From Allacma fusca (taxonomy: Eukaryota; Arthropoda; Collembola; Symphypleona; Sminthuridae): a DNA stretch of 64,000 nt. Below the pieces are notes generated by a model. It was not told the DNA's origin. It did no database searches and saw only the letters and a list, made by a program, of their open reading frames with translations. Within the stretch, counting starts at the first letter, position 1. Each line of letters opens with the position of its first letter. The stretch covers positions 59,189,632 through 59,253,631 of the forward strand of contig OX359246.1 in NCBI GenBank assembly GCA_947179485.1, in the 5' to 3' direction. Positions 22,554 to 34,349 of the stretch are shown piece by piece. The translations under genes and the position numbers were made by a program.

Positions 22554-23115
22554 TGTCAAGGTATGTTGGGGTCACTCACTATTTGACTACCATTCACCAA
22601 AACTATTTAATTATTTATCGTGCTGATTATGATTACTTGAGATGAAATCAATAAATGAACCGGAACTTATCTCACTCACAATTATGAATGAAATGACCCG
22701 AAGGCTGATTATTTATTCAAGGAAATGAAACGAAAAGAACTTAAAATCTTTTAACCAAAAATAACTTCAAATCTAAATTAGGATACAATAAATGAATCTT
22801 AGAGGATTCAAAAAGATAAGTAAGGAATAACTCTCAGTTTAAGACTGAGAGTCTCAAAGTAACTTTTGCACACACATTGACTTGGGCAAAAGTAATTCAT
22901 TACGTCATTCGCATATTCGAGTTAACACTTCTTAGAATGAGAGCGTGAGACGCCCCTCGTCAGGGATTCTCCTCTCTCTAGACACAGCTAAAGAGTTGAC
23001 ATTTAACACTCGTAAAAACTTTATTACACTTGACAAAATCATTTCTTAAAATCTACTTACGAACTATTTCTATTTTCTTCGAACTATGTATTCATAGTAA
23101 TAATATTGTACAACA
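22554..23115. mobile_element. Solo LTR (candidate)
   Basis: It starts TGTCAAGG and ends GTACAACA (TG...CA) and is flanked by ATAT on both sides (22550-22553 and 23116-23119). The duplicate copy lacks it: TTAGATATTATTATTATAG at about 35820. The 562-bp length, TG/CA ends and 4-bp TSD fit a solo LTR of a Gypsy- or BEL-type element. No coding sequence. Confidence 0.65.
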
Positions 23116-23639
23116 ATATTATTATTGTAGTAGTACGTATGCACCGTGTATGTTCAACGAGCTCGATCTGTACTTTCTTGGCACGGTCTGTGTCTATTCG
23201 TGTATTCGTATTTGTTGTTTCCTGCTGCAATGCAAAAGATTTCTAGACGTTTTGCCTGAAACCTACGAAACTACAAATTAATAATCTTAAACTTAACTAA
23301 TTAACTATATACACGCGCGAAGCCAAGCTTCATTAGTTTTTATATAGGTTCAGAACGCTCAACATATACTTGAATAGGCACAAGTACATATATTATATGC
23401 GTAAATTTATTCATGAGTTGCATATATGTATGTGTCATTAAATTTCTGGAAAAATTTACGTATGCACAATGCATGCTCTTTGTAAAGTATAAAATGTATG
23501 CATGATTTAGGATAGGAAATTCTTGCATTGACTCCTAATAATTATTTAAAAAGCGTGACGGACGCACACACCCGTCACCCGTATTTTATAATATATAGTA
23601 GAGACAGTGTTGACGCTCACCTCTTGCCTCAACACATTA

Positions 23640-24326
23640 CAGTGCACTCTCGCTATAAGAGCACCAATAAAAGCACGCCAAAAGCGCTCTTATAACGGTA
23701 TGCTCCTATAGAGAACATATATCTAAATACATTAAAATACTGATTATACATTACATAGATACATAATTAAGAAGTGTGCTAAATAAAACAACGCCATTAC
23801 AAAGTACACTCGATTATAAGATAAACTAAAATGTTATTAATATATTATAAATATTATCAATTATTCAATTAATGTTTGTTTAGAATGAAATTGTCAGTAA
23901 TGTGAGCCTGCCGAAAATTCAATGCAATGCATTTGTCTACAATATTTTGAATTGTATCCAGAGAATCCAGTAATTCAGGTTCATATATGCATCCTGGCAA
24001 ATTAGCCAGGATAAATTGTATCTATACGTGAAGGGTATATGCACTCTGCTCCCTCGTCACCAACTTCAGTGCACTGTGCGCATTCACGCTCGTAAGATTT
24101 TCCTGCAAACGTTTCATAAACGTTTCTATGTCTGCTCATATGCTCTTATAATGGATCTTGTTTACCATGAGGATGTAAAATACCAGCTCTTACATCGAAA
24201 ATGCTCTTATAAGCGGTGCTCTTATAGGGAACATTTACAGCCCAACAATCCTATAGGGGGGACCTGGGAGTGCTCTTATATTGAACATGCTCTTATACGG
24301 AGGCCTCTTATAGCGAGAGTGCACTG
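23640..24326. mobile_element. TA-inserting MITE with CAGTGCACTCTCGCTATAAG ends
   Basis: Inverted ends CAGTGCACTCTCGCTATAAG, TA on both sides (23638-23639, 24327-24328). The motif GCTCTTATA and its complement recur about seven times toward the ends, a subterminal array. The long ORF starting at 24016 runs through this array and is not a gene. This is probably a Tc1/mariner/pogo-type non-autonomous element. Confidence 0.88.
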
Positions 24327-24784
24327 TATATATTTATTTCTATTTATTTACCTGGCCAGCTATGGAAATTGTAAGCCAAGCCATCTTATCAGAAGGACCT
24401 ATTATGAACCTGCACTATCAGCGGGGAATCCCCTGCGTCTATTTCATTTAAATTAACCTAATCTTAGCAATATGAATATTTGTGACCTATTGTAAAACTA
24501 AAGCTAAACTTAACTTGTAAAAACAAAACTACTGTCTTTTTTTCCAGCTTTCCCACTGAACACTTCTCAGCTCCACAGTTTTCATTTTATTAAAATCTTT
24601 TTTTGGTTCAGTATTACCGTCTCAATTTCCCCACATTCGCATTTCATTTTCACGAACTCATCTCATATGGCAAATCCACCCATAGCCATAACATCAGGCA
24701 AAACAGACAGAGATTGTTGATAATAAATTGATTAAAAGAATACAATTGAAATTAAATTTGAACTAATAAATTTAATACAAATTT

Positions 24785-25440
24785 GCAAACATACTGTTGT
24801 TCTAGTCATCTATAATATTTTTGGTAATGACTATTCCATCCTTCTGCTTCAAAGTACCTTAAACTTTTGCTACAATGATGTCCACATATTTCATATATAA
24901 ACCTAATTATATGATAAAAATAGGCAGGATATAAAATCCAGGAAATTATAGTGGGTAAAATATGGCACGATAATTGCTGCAAATATAAATCCTACAAAAT
25001 TTATTGGAACTGAAAGAACTCACTCTTTGTATAAGTAGTGTTGTTATTATAAAAAATATGAAAACCAATATATGCTGTAAGCCAGGGCATTAATATACGT
25101 ATTTTAGCTCTAATTTTGATTGTAAAATGATTATATTGAGTACATTTGACATTAAACTGGAATTTATAAATATATGTGCAAAAATATTCCTGTTCTAGTC
25201 GACAATACTTTGAAGTAATTTAATTTGGGTTTCCGAACAGTATAGTGATCTTCAACTTTTACGACAAGGATGTCCACCTATCCTATTTATAAATTTATTT
25301 ATATAACATGTATAATAGAATACAAGATATAATAATAGAATACAAGAAATTCTAGAGGATAAAATAGGGTGCAATAATTACTGCAAAATTAATCCTACAA
25401 AATTTATTGGAAGTGGAAGAAGGATAATGTAGTCTCTTTT
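24785..25440. repeat. Two diverged direct repeats of about 260 bp
   Basis: About 24785-25045 and 25175-25440 share the order TGTTCTAGTC, ACTTTT(G/A)C(T/G)AC then GATGTCCAC, GATATAA, and TCCTACAAAATTTATTGGAA. The GATGTCCAC(A/C)TAT...CCTA stretches look like remains of the CAAAGGTGTCCACC MITE family (57408). A related piece lies at about 34010-34190. No gene. Confidence 0.65.
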
Positions 25441-27960
25441 TAAAGGTAAAACAAGCAATTATTTAGAGAATGTTAATTACATGAAGTCACTGCGCGTATG
25501 AATAATATTCCTCTAATAGTGGGAAACGAAACTTAAACAAGCATGTTTGAGCGTGCCAGTGATTGTAACTCCTTTGCTAATTATATCCGACGTGATATGA
25601 GAGAGGCTTTCTCTTTTCGGTTAGGTTCGCGTTTTTGTTTGGCACAATATATTTAATTATATCCACAACTTCTTAGTGTATGTTTCCTCATTACAAAAGT
25701 TTGACATTTAGTTCTTTTGGTTAGGCTAGGTTCCACGCTAACAATAAGAATGAATACTAGGTTATGTTGTATTCATCAAGCGAACAATTTTTACTGGAGT
25801 ACGACACATCTGCCTTCTTTTAGCTTCCGTTCCCCTGACAGTTTACCTCAAAAAACTCATACATACTCACAAAATAGTTCCTGGGTTTTTAACTATTATC
25901 TAAAAATTGGTAGTAAATTCACCTTGTTAAAAATTTTGGATAAAAATAAACCTGAAAGAAATTAAGGAGTATTTCGATTGCTCCAATTTCTACAAAATAT
26001 ATCTAAAGGAGATTTCATTTTTCCTAAAGTTGGTTGCAAAAACTATTTGTTTCGGATCCAAAACCAGGTTAATTTATAGATTAAAAAATAGGTATGCATA
26101 GACTAAAATAGATAAATTATAGCTGCATGTAGGTAGGAAATAGGATAGGTTATTAGTTTTTGAAAAGTAGGTAGTCTCTCTGTCTCTCAAGTAGGGTTCC
26201 CCGTTCACCAAGCTTGTAAAAATAGATAAGAATTTAGGTAGGCAAATTAATGTGGTCACCTTTGCTTTACAATACACTGAAGAAGTTGTTGTTTTGTGCG
26301 TAGAATTTACATTAAATGATCGAATCAAAGTAATTACGTGAAAATTTGTTGACTGAAATCTTCTAATAATATGGAACAATGATGGCAGGAGTTCATTTCA
26401 ATAGCGGGACACGGTGCATATACACTTAATTGTGTTTAACTTTTATTTCCTTTTATGATGTTATCTATCAACAAGTAAAACGGAATAACCAAGATAAACA
26501 AATTCGTAGAAGTTTTGATGAAGTTTATTATACCTGTAAATATTTACAGGGTGGTAAAAAACTATGCGCGTCTAGGTTCTCCGATCTAGCCATGCTACAC
26601 AATTGTGAAACGAAGTTTTACAGTAGTACTTAATTTTATTGCAGATATGGCGGTGTGTTTTAAAGCGATCCGTTCATACGCAGAGAAGTTATGAGCGATT
26701 TCTCAAACTAAGTATAAATAGCAGTATTTGATCCAGGAGGAGAAGCTCTGCTTAAATTGAAGCGATTGGATGGTTTATGAATTTCATGGAATTATGAAGG
26801 GAGGAAACCCGAAGCTCGCCTACATGCAATGCTCTGATCAATTGTTTGTACGATTGACTGGATTGTGGCCCATTCATTGAAATGATTTCGGTTGAGGCAG
26901 TTGTCTTTAAAGATATTCCGAAGGAGGTACGATCCCACAGGGTCAAGAGTCCAATCGTAATCCAATAATGAAAGGGAGTTTTTCTCGGTTTATCCGTGAA
27001 GGAAATTATAATGTTAAGTAAACCACAGGAACAAAGATATAATGATCAGGTATGCACCACTGCTGGCAGCTTTTCCACAATGACGTCCCGAAATGAAGGG
27101 AGAACGTTTTTATACTATTTAATAAATCAGTTGTATGGGGTTTAGTTAAAGCCTAGAAAATTATTTTAAGCATTTTAATTTTAACGAAGTTATCGCCGGT
27201 CGTTATCCGGGATCCAAACATCTTTGCTAAATAGTGTGGACCCTCTCACTTCATTTTTGAACATTTTTGTGTGGAAAACCTGTCAGCCATTGTGCATGCC
27301 TTGGAATTAGTATAATTAATTTGGGGCAACGTGTAAATCAATTTCGGAATAATCCTGATAAGGTCATTTATCCCTACGAATTCACTGTTCTCCCTGGCTA
27401 CGCATGAAAGAAAAAACGACCCAGAAACATGCGAGACAACACAATTTACTTTTTTGGGAACTAGATATGGCCTGGAAACTCGCCTGATTACAATCCGTGT
27501 TAGCATTGTTTATCCAACTTAAAATGCAATGTCCTCAAAACTTCTGATTCAGAAATTTCAAACCAACAACGCAAACATAAGCGATTTACACAAAGGGTAC
27601 ACGAAAATTGTGACGAAAAAAAACGATTGATTTAAGAAGCTCCTGCCGTTATATCTGCACCAACTGGTAAAAAATTCGGAATGCTAAATGAGGCCTAACA
27701 TCTGGCTGAATTGATTTTTTGTTATCCAGAACAAAATTCTGTACAAAGAAATACTTTGCAATATTGTGCAGCATGATTAGATTTTGGAGTTCTTGGAGAA
27801 GATCAAATATTACTAACCACCCTGTAGGATTGAAACGTTTAGTTAAATTCACTTGCACAACTATTACAAATTGGAAATAACCAAACAATTTAATTTGTTT
27901 ATCAAATACCTAGTTTGTGATATAAATTTGAACTTCCGATTACTTTTCTTCATTGCCCTT
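25441..27960. other. Upstream region of the intact receptor-like gene; no gene seen
   Basis: 25958-27960 is repeated with substitutions at 37148-39150. It contains a degenerate receptor upstream module near 26280-26480 and fragments of the CCTAT-rich MITE family near 26090-26240. Short ORFs here have no recognisable domains and are not conserved between the two copies. Confidence 0.6.
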
Positions 27961-28016
27961 AGACATGTTTATGATCAGCTCATTCCATCTTGTCAGGTCA
28001 ACCTGTAAAAGTCAAA

Positions 28017-29404
28017 ATGATTTCGACGAGGGCTAAAAAATTACTTGCCATTGTATTCACCATTGCCGAAAGATTATCCACGACGCCGTATTGTTGGAAC
28101 GAAAAGAAATGTCGACCAGAAATTACACATGAAAAGAAAAAACAAATTTGTTGGATACTTAGCATTTTGCACACATTCTGTTATTTCCTGTTTATTTTTT
28201 ATCAGCTATTTTTTGCAAGGCAGAAAATGTCGATCTGGTTCACTATTTTTGGGATTAAGTGTTTGGTTGTTAATGGGTTGACAGTTACAATACAGCTCTG
28301 GAATGTCATCTATCTACGAGACTTTCCTTGGTTTCTGAACCAATGTTTTGTCCTTTCGAAGGACTTCAAAAGTTCGTTCAGTATAGATACACGTACAATA
28401 ATATTAGATACTTTAACTCCTGGAGATATTCTGTTACAAGTAAAACTTTTTGTACATAGCAATGACATGGAACTCGTCACCACTTGTTATTTATTTTTGA
28501 CCTTTTTTGCAGGTTTTGCCATTCAAAATCAGATGAAGAGAAAATCGGAAGAAGTGGACATCTTGGCTTTATGCATTGCATCGTTTGCACTCCCAGGCAT
28601 ACCAATTTCCGTAGGATTGATTTTGTTGTCAGTGCTGAATCCTGAGTTCCCATTGCTGCTCTCATCAGTCATCTCTTTACCTGGATATGCTAATTATCTA
28701 GCCATTCTTCTGTCCTCTCTTAGTTTTGCCTTCCTTCTGTTTGCAATATGTGGAGGCCCGGTGATAATAGGCCTGACAGTCATTACATATGGAATCTTAG
28801 TTGACCAGATTTTATCACATTTGACGTAAGCCCTATTGTTCTTAGATCAGCAATAAGTCTATTCCAAATTGCATGTGTAATAAATATTACGGGTCTAATT
28901 TGACAAATAAAAATGGTGTTTAATGTATTTTCCCTTTTGATGTGTGCAAATTCTAGAAATAACTCCAGCAACCTCTCCTACAAGCATTTTCTGACAATTT
29001 ACCGGAAGCTCAAAATACTAGAAATTAATATGAACTCTATGTTTTCCCCTCTTGCGTTTCTAGTCCAGATATACTTCATGCAAGAAATAGTCTTGTCCTG
29101 CTTTGTTGCAATTCGATTTTCAGAAGCTTCCTTTGTGGTACTGGGAACAATTTTAGGATTGAACGCCGCACAAATCATAGCCACTGCCATTAAGCTCAGT
29201 GCGGGCATTTATAGCAAATCGGCGCAACTACTTTCTATCCGAACCAAATCTCAACGATTATCACCAATCGGTCGTCGAATACAACGATCGTTGCGACCTC
29301 TGTATACTTGGGTTGGCGGAATGTACTACGCAGACTCAGGTCTAACACTTACCGTACTGGACCTTACACTGGGACAGACCATTGATTTGCTGCTTGCGAA
29401 TTAA
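28017..29404 (+). CDS. Intact receptor-like multi-span membrane protein (copy B)
   Basis: The most complete family member. Start ATG 28017 (MISTRAKKLL), preceded by CAG/GTCAACCTG, which is conserved in other copies and may be the end of a 5'-UTR intron. Exons: 28017-28371, 28513-28825, 28957-29404; the last intron (28826-28956) is GTAAGC...TCTAG and keeps the frame. The 371-residue spliced product has hydrophobic spans near residues 44-67, 72-97, 136-160, 177-198 and 200-217. Two more lie in exon 3 (SPLAFLVQIYF..., VVLGTILGLNAAQIIA). A basic segment, SLRPL and a terminal QTIDLLLAN follow. Size and six to seven spans fit insect-type gustatory/odorant receptors, and the tail resembles springtail orphan receptors from memory. 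Ligand unknown. The first intron has a weak donor and no stops, so a 418-residue read-through form is possible. Confidence 0.75.
28372..28512 (+). other. In-frame, stop-free putative intron of copy B
   Basis: Copies A, E and F have clear donors here (GTATGC, GTAAGT, GTATGC). Copy B has GTTCGT at the same place, and the acceptor TTTTTTGCAG is strong. The interval is 141 bp (47 codons) without a stop, so both spliced and retained forms keep the reading frame. Confidence 0.65.
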
Positions 29405-29477
29405 CCGCAACAACGTCTCTAGAAGAGTTTAACGGAGGGGTCTTTCTGCACGCCTTTTTGTGAAGGTCTACGCCTAC

Positions 29478-29500
29478 AATAAACATTACCCCGTAATAAA
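29478..29500 (+). terminator. Candidate poly(A) signals of copy B
   Basis: Two AATAAA hexamers (29478-29483 and 29495-29500) lie 74-96 bases after the stop codon, suitable for transcript 3'-end formation. Confidence 0.55.
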
Positions 29501-29572
29501 ACTTTTCTGGGTAAACTCATCTATTACTAATATAAGAATTGAGCATAATGAAAGTGTAAAAAAGTACTTAGC

Positions 29573-30018
29573 AGGGACGGGAATTTGAATTCGAATCGGA
29601 ATTATATTAAAGAAATGGCGGTATCCGAATCAATATTGCAATCGGAAAAAAAATCGCAAAAGGTATTTGTACCCAAATTTGGATTAGCATAAAAACAAGG
29701 GTATTGGAATATATTTTCATGAATTATTCCGATTCTAATAAAGTATCGATTTCAGTGGGTTTTATACTGCCACGTGCGAAAAAAATCTCAGGAAGTAGTT
29801 TTTGAAAGCTGCACACACGTAATTATAAAACTCGCAGGCGAAGTAACGAACGTTTGGTAAACGAAAAGTGATTGCGTGTTAATGAGCAGTGAGTTAAAGA
29901 CCGTTTTTGCAAAAATTCCTACAAACATGATGAGACAGCCAGATGGTGTCGGTCTTACAGGACTCAAGTGAATCGAATCTTGCTCTCATCATACGGAGGC
30001 CTAAAACTAATTGCGTAG
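29573..30018. other. Intergenic, no gene recognised
   Basis: Contains GAATCGGAAT-type AT-rich repeats that recur near 31345-31420, possibly the remains of one interrupted element. I could not define ends. Confidence 0.35.
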
Positions 30019-31106
30019 AACCAATGTTTTGTCCTTTCGAAGTAGAGCTTCCAATGTGTTCAATATTTCTGTTCCGTAGGAAATTCCGTTCCGTTCCGAA
30101 ACCTACAAATAATATTGGTCCCGGTTCCGTTCCGGCTGTCGGGACATCGGGACATTTAAACTGACACCGTTCGGAACACAGGAGTAAAGTATTTTTTCCG
30201 TTACAGGTTGTGTTCCGTTCCGTATTATGCTAGTTTTTCCGTTCCGAACCCGTTCCGTTCCGAAATGTCCCGGAATTGTTTACAACATATACGTGAAATG
30301 CGTGTACAAATTACTGGCAACTTAATATACATAATATACTTTTAATATATTGGATGCTAGTGAATGCTATTATTTAATTATATAAAATAATATTTAATAA
30401 TAATTAGGCCATATAAAAAGAACTACTGTGCAGTATTATATAATTATTATTAATTATTTTTTAGTAATAAATATTTGTAGCGTGTATATTTCAATATTTC
30501 GATTTCGGAATTTTTATTTCGAGAAAAATCGCCCATGCCCATGTTTATTAAACAAAATTAGTTATTCTGTTGATTTTCATGGAAAACGATACTCGCATTA
30601 CATATAAGCATTTGCGTAAATTAAATCTGTGGCCATCCAATTTCGTTATTTTGGCAAAAAACTGCTCACAAGCCAGTGCGATAAGAAATGTGTTTCCATT
30701 CTAGTTGAACGATGGCGCGACACTTCAGAAATTGTACCGGGATCGGTTCGGAACGGAACAGAACAATTCCGCTTTCCGATGACATAAATTATATGGGACA
30801 TTTTTCGTACCGATGCTCTGAACCGTCCCGGTCCCAATATTATCGGTACAAGTGCTCATGTTCCGGTTTTGTCCCGATTCAATGACGGAACCAAAGAGAA
30901 TGTTCCGAAATTGTTCCGTTCCGTTTCCGAACACGGAACTTCGGGATTTCGGAAACCCGAAGGAAGCTCTATTTCGAAGGACTTCACAAGTTCGTTCAGT
31001 ATGCACTTACAATAATATTGGATACTTTAACTAATGGAGATATTCTGTTAAAATTACATACCAATTACAATACCATGTGTTATCAAACAATTCGCTTTGC
31101 AGGCAC
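30019..31106 (+). pseudogene. Receptor-gene fragment C, split by a hAT element
   Basis: GAACCAATGTTTTGTCCTTT (30019-30038, continuing CGAAG) and, after the insertion, GACTTCACAAGTTCGTTCAG with the following intron sequence (30980-31106) match 28338-28510 of copy B. Only the end of exon 1 and the start of intron 1 survive; the rest is absent. Confidence 0.75.
30043..30971. mobile_element. hAT-type element with GTTCCG-rich termini and 8-bp TSD
   Basis: The ends TAGAGCTTCC and GGAAGCTCTA are inverted. TSD TTTCGAAG is perfect on both sides (30035-30042 and 30972-30979) and matches the continuous sequence CTTTCGAAGGAC in copy B. The termini contain arrays of GTTCCG / CGGAAC. Short ORFs inside arise from the arrays. 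Non-autonomous. Confidence 0.9.
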
Positions 31107-31628
31107 TGTGAGAAAGAATTAACCGGAAAAACAGTTAGACAGTTTTACAGATGATACAGATTAGATTTAGAAATGTTATGGGAACACTCCTTGCTTTTCC
31201 AGTCACTCAAATTTCACTTAAATTTTTATTAAATGATTTGCGTGGTAATTTAGCCGCGGAAAGGCTTAATGTATGTGTTATGTATTTTTGTTGTATGTTT
31301 TTTCAATTAAATTGTTATTTTGAATAACAGAGAAGAATTTCCTAGAAGTATTTGAATCGGAATCCAAATTTAGGAAGTATTCAAATATATTGGAATCCGT
31401 TTCGGAATTTTATGCATTATGCTGCACAACTTTACTAAAATTATTAGAACTGGCCACAAAAGTTTTTGAATGAACGCTTTGATTCTAGGAAAAGAGGCGT
31501 TTCATAGTTGTACGCAATAGCTAGCTGCACAACCCTAGTAAAAGTGTAGACTATATAACGTACGGCAACATGATTTTTTAATTTAATTTTGCTTTACAAT
31601 TTTTTAAAAATAATTTTCTCTCCTAATT

Positions 31629-32050
31629 TGAAGGAGTGGGCCGTCTTGGTGGTGGACGGCTGCCCGTGCAATGTCGCCGCCCTTGCTATGCTAGTATGCT
31701 GTAATGAATGCTTTATTTATTTAAAAAAAAATAATTTCAATATTTTATTTAGCAAGCTCTTAAGTTATTTCTGGATCGGCAAATAAAAAAAGCGCACGTA
31801 AAAATTTGAAACTCAAATCCATAATGTAAAAAGATGTTTAATAATTTCGATTTATTTTGAGCATCCTTCTTGTTCTAATTGAATGAAATTTTTATTGAAA
31901 ATAATATAATGAAATAATATTAAATTTATTATTTTTTTAAATATTTTTTATTAAGAATTTTTAATATTCATTCAAAAAATAAAGCGTGCGTAAATTTGAA
32001 TCTCAAATCCGTATTACACCAAGACAAAGACGAAGACGGCCCACTCTTTC
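31629..32050. mobile_element. Candidate MITE with AGTGGGCCGTCTT ends
   Basis: The left end TTGAAGGAGTGGGCCGTCTT (31629-) and right end AGACGGCCCACTCTTTCAA are inverted. The interior is T/A-rich with no gene. Sequence to its right (CAGATCGAGACTTGTTTTCG) matches the receptor upstream module. TSD not resolved. Confidence 0.6.
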
Positions 32051-33516
32051 AACTATCAGATCGAGACTTGTTTTCGAATATTGTTTTAACACGGTCCAGT
32101 AAAACCAGATTTTATTTTTCAGTCTTCCTTCTGTTTTGGTTGGCTCAGAACTGGCAGTAAGACAAGATGGAGTTAAGCCACAGAAAATTAAAATGATACA
32201 AACAAATGTATGCGCACACAAATTTCAATACAGTGAGATGCATTTTGACTTGCTACTATATACGTGCATTGAGAAACCGGTACTTTGCAAGTTTTACATA
32301 TTTTAAAATTAGCCACGGTCGGATCAAGCACCAATGGTAGCGAAATTAGAGCGTTCTGTGAGCATCGCTTATTTATGCCAATTTTGAAAATACGAAATAT
32401 ATAAAATGCCAATTCTGCCATAATGGCATAAAAAATCATTGTATGCCCATGTGAATAAATGCCCTAAATGCCTGCCAAGTATGCGTGCACAACTTGGCAT
32501 TTACGTAGATAAGGAATTGCTTGACACGGTTACGGAAAATCGGTACCCCTATTCGGACCCCATATTGCTATATCTGGTGTCTTTAAATCTAACGATACCC
32601 GAGTACACATTTTTCGTGCCCGTACCCGTATTTGTGAGGCTTGAATTTGGCTCATTTTACTTTTAAGCAACGTTATCGGTTTACATGGAAAATTTTTTCT
32701 TCTCTATCCAGCGATTATACAGGATATTTGGATGAAAGCCAAAAATGCAAAGGGTTGTTAAAGTGTTTACAAGTTGTAGTACATTTTTCCCTCAACAGTC
32801 CGTAGAAGGCGAGTGATAAAAAATAATACGTTTCCCAATTATCCTGCAAACATTTTTAGGGCTTTATAAAAGAATATTATTAACATTGAATTTTGTACTG
32901 CAATTTTGAAAATAAAATACCTCGTGCTGTAGTTTTAGCTAGCTAAAAAGCATAGGTCGCTTGGTTAACAACAGTGAAAATGAGGTGATAAGATGAATGA
33001 TGAAATCAAAACCTTTTCCAATTTTGCTTATTTCAAAACAAAACTGTAAAGAAAAAGCAGCAAAGTCGCAAGGAAAAGGTCTGTGCAAAAGTACATTTTA
33101 TCGGTATTTCAGATACTTAACTAAGCACATTTTCATGGGTTTCTATAGTCAAAGATTTGGGATTCTGTTTCCTTATTCCACTTTATGAATAGTCCCAATT
33201 TTATCATTTTATATTCATAATATGTAATTATTAATAACGTAATGCAATAATGATTACTTAATAGAGCACATCTTTCTCAAACGCAATATTATTATAAATT
33301 CACTGATTTCAACTTTAATGCAAATGCTTGCTATTTTGATAGGTTTGAAAAAAGCTTCCAACTCGCAATCAGTGACCGGACTTATTTGACTTGAGAAAAT
33401 CAAATCTCATTTAATTTTTTGAGGGCAGCTGGATGATACCCACTGATGTAACGACAGTAGGTTCTTGCTTTTGCCCTAATCTGCCCGTACAAATAATTTG
33501 AGTTGCTTGGTGTTCT
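32051..33516. repeat. Intergenic with a dispersed repeat at 32650-33075
   Basis: 32650-33075 aligns by eye with 10640-11110 (TTCATTTTACTTTTAA, ATGGAAAATT, GTGC(T/A)GTAGTTT, AAATCAAAACC and GCAGCAAA blocks). The rest, including short ORFs at 32439 and 32997, shows nothing I recognise. Confidence 0.55.
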
Positions 33517-34349
33517 ATAGTCCGAACAGACAATCAGACACCCCTAAAATAGCGATAGTGATTCGCTTTGCCCCTAAAAAGGACCATTTTACCGTTCTGC
33601 TTCGAAGTACCTTCAACGTTTCCAAACAAATGATTGAAAACTCGGTTAATCATTAAATGAGAAATTCAAATAGTTCCACCGGTAAACAACTGCGATTGAA
33701 ATAATATATAACATGCTAGCAGATCGAGGCTTGGTTTCGAATATTGTAGAAACAAACCGTTCATTTGTTTGCAAAATTTATAATAAATAATCGGATGAAG
33801 GTAATGCTTACTTGAAAATTTGCTTACTGAATGTTTCTAATAATATTAAACATTGATGTCTGGTGAGTTCATTTAAATAATACACAGTGCACATACCAAT
33901 AGTTGTGCTTAATTTGTATTTCATTTTCATGATGTTATAACCATTTACCATGTTGATACAGATATGTTGACATGTCATTTTTCCGCATAGTTGGAATCAT
34001 AGTTTTGATATTATAGAAAATATAAAAATTCATTTATGCTGTACGCCAGTGCCTTAATATACATACTTTAACTCTAATTTTGACTGTAAAATATTTATAT
34101 TGAGTATGTTTGTCATGAAACGTGAAATAAAAATATTTGCAAAAATATTCCTGTTCTAGACAATAACAGTTTGACGTAATTTAATTTGGGTTTGCAAAAC
34201 TTATAGGGAATCCAAGGCCATTCCAACTTCAGCTTCGAGGTACAACTGGTGGTAGGCTTCGACTGACAACCAAGTAAATCGTAAAATAAGAAATTAAATT
34301 CGACTTAATAGCAAACAACGGGGATTGAAATATTATATTATGTGCTAGC

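Larger units (their letters stand above)
18605..28829. repeat. Segmental duplication, copy 1 (partner 33517-39570)
   Basis: By eye these blocks pair with the second copy: 18605-18967 with 33517-33885, 20251-20370 with 33886-34005, 20566-20587 plus 21020-22553 with 34260-35830, 23116-23560 with 35830-37140, 25958-27960 with 37148-39150, and 28668-28829 onward with 39165-39570. The breaks are filled by insertions present in one copy only. 23563-25955 is absent from copy 2. This copy contains the intact receptor-like gene. Confidence 0.85.

Noticed and set aside
24016-24456. 146-codon ORF on the + strand
   Set aside because: It runs through the subterminal GCTCTTATA repeats and the end of a MITE, with no domain.
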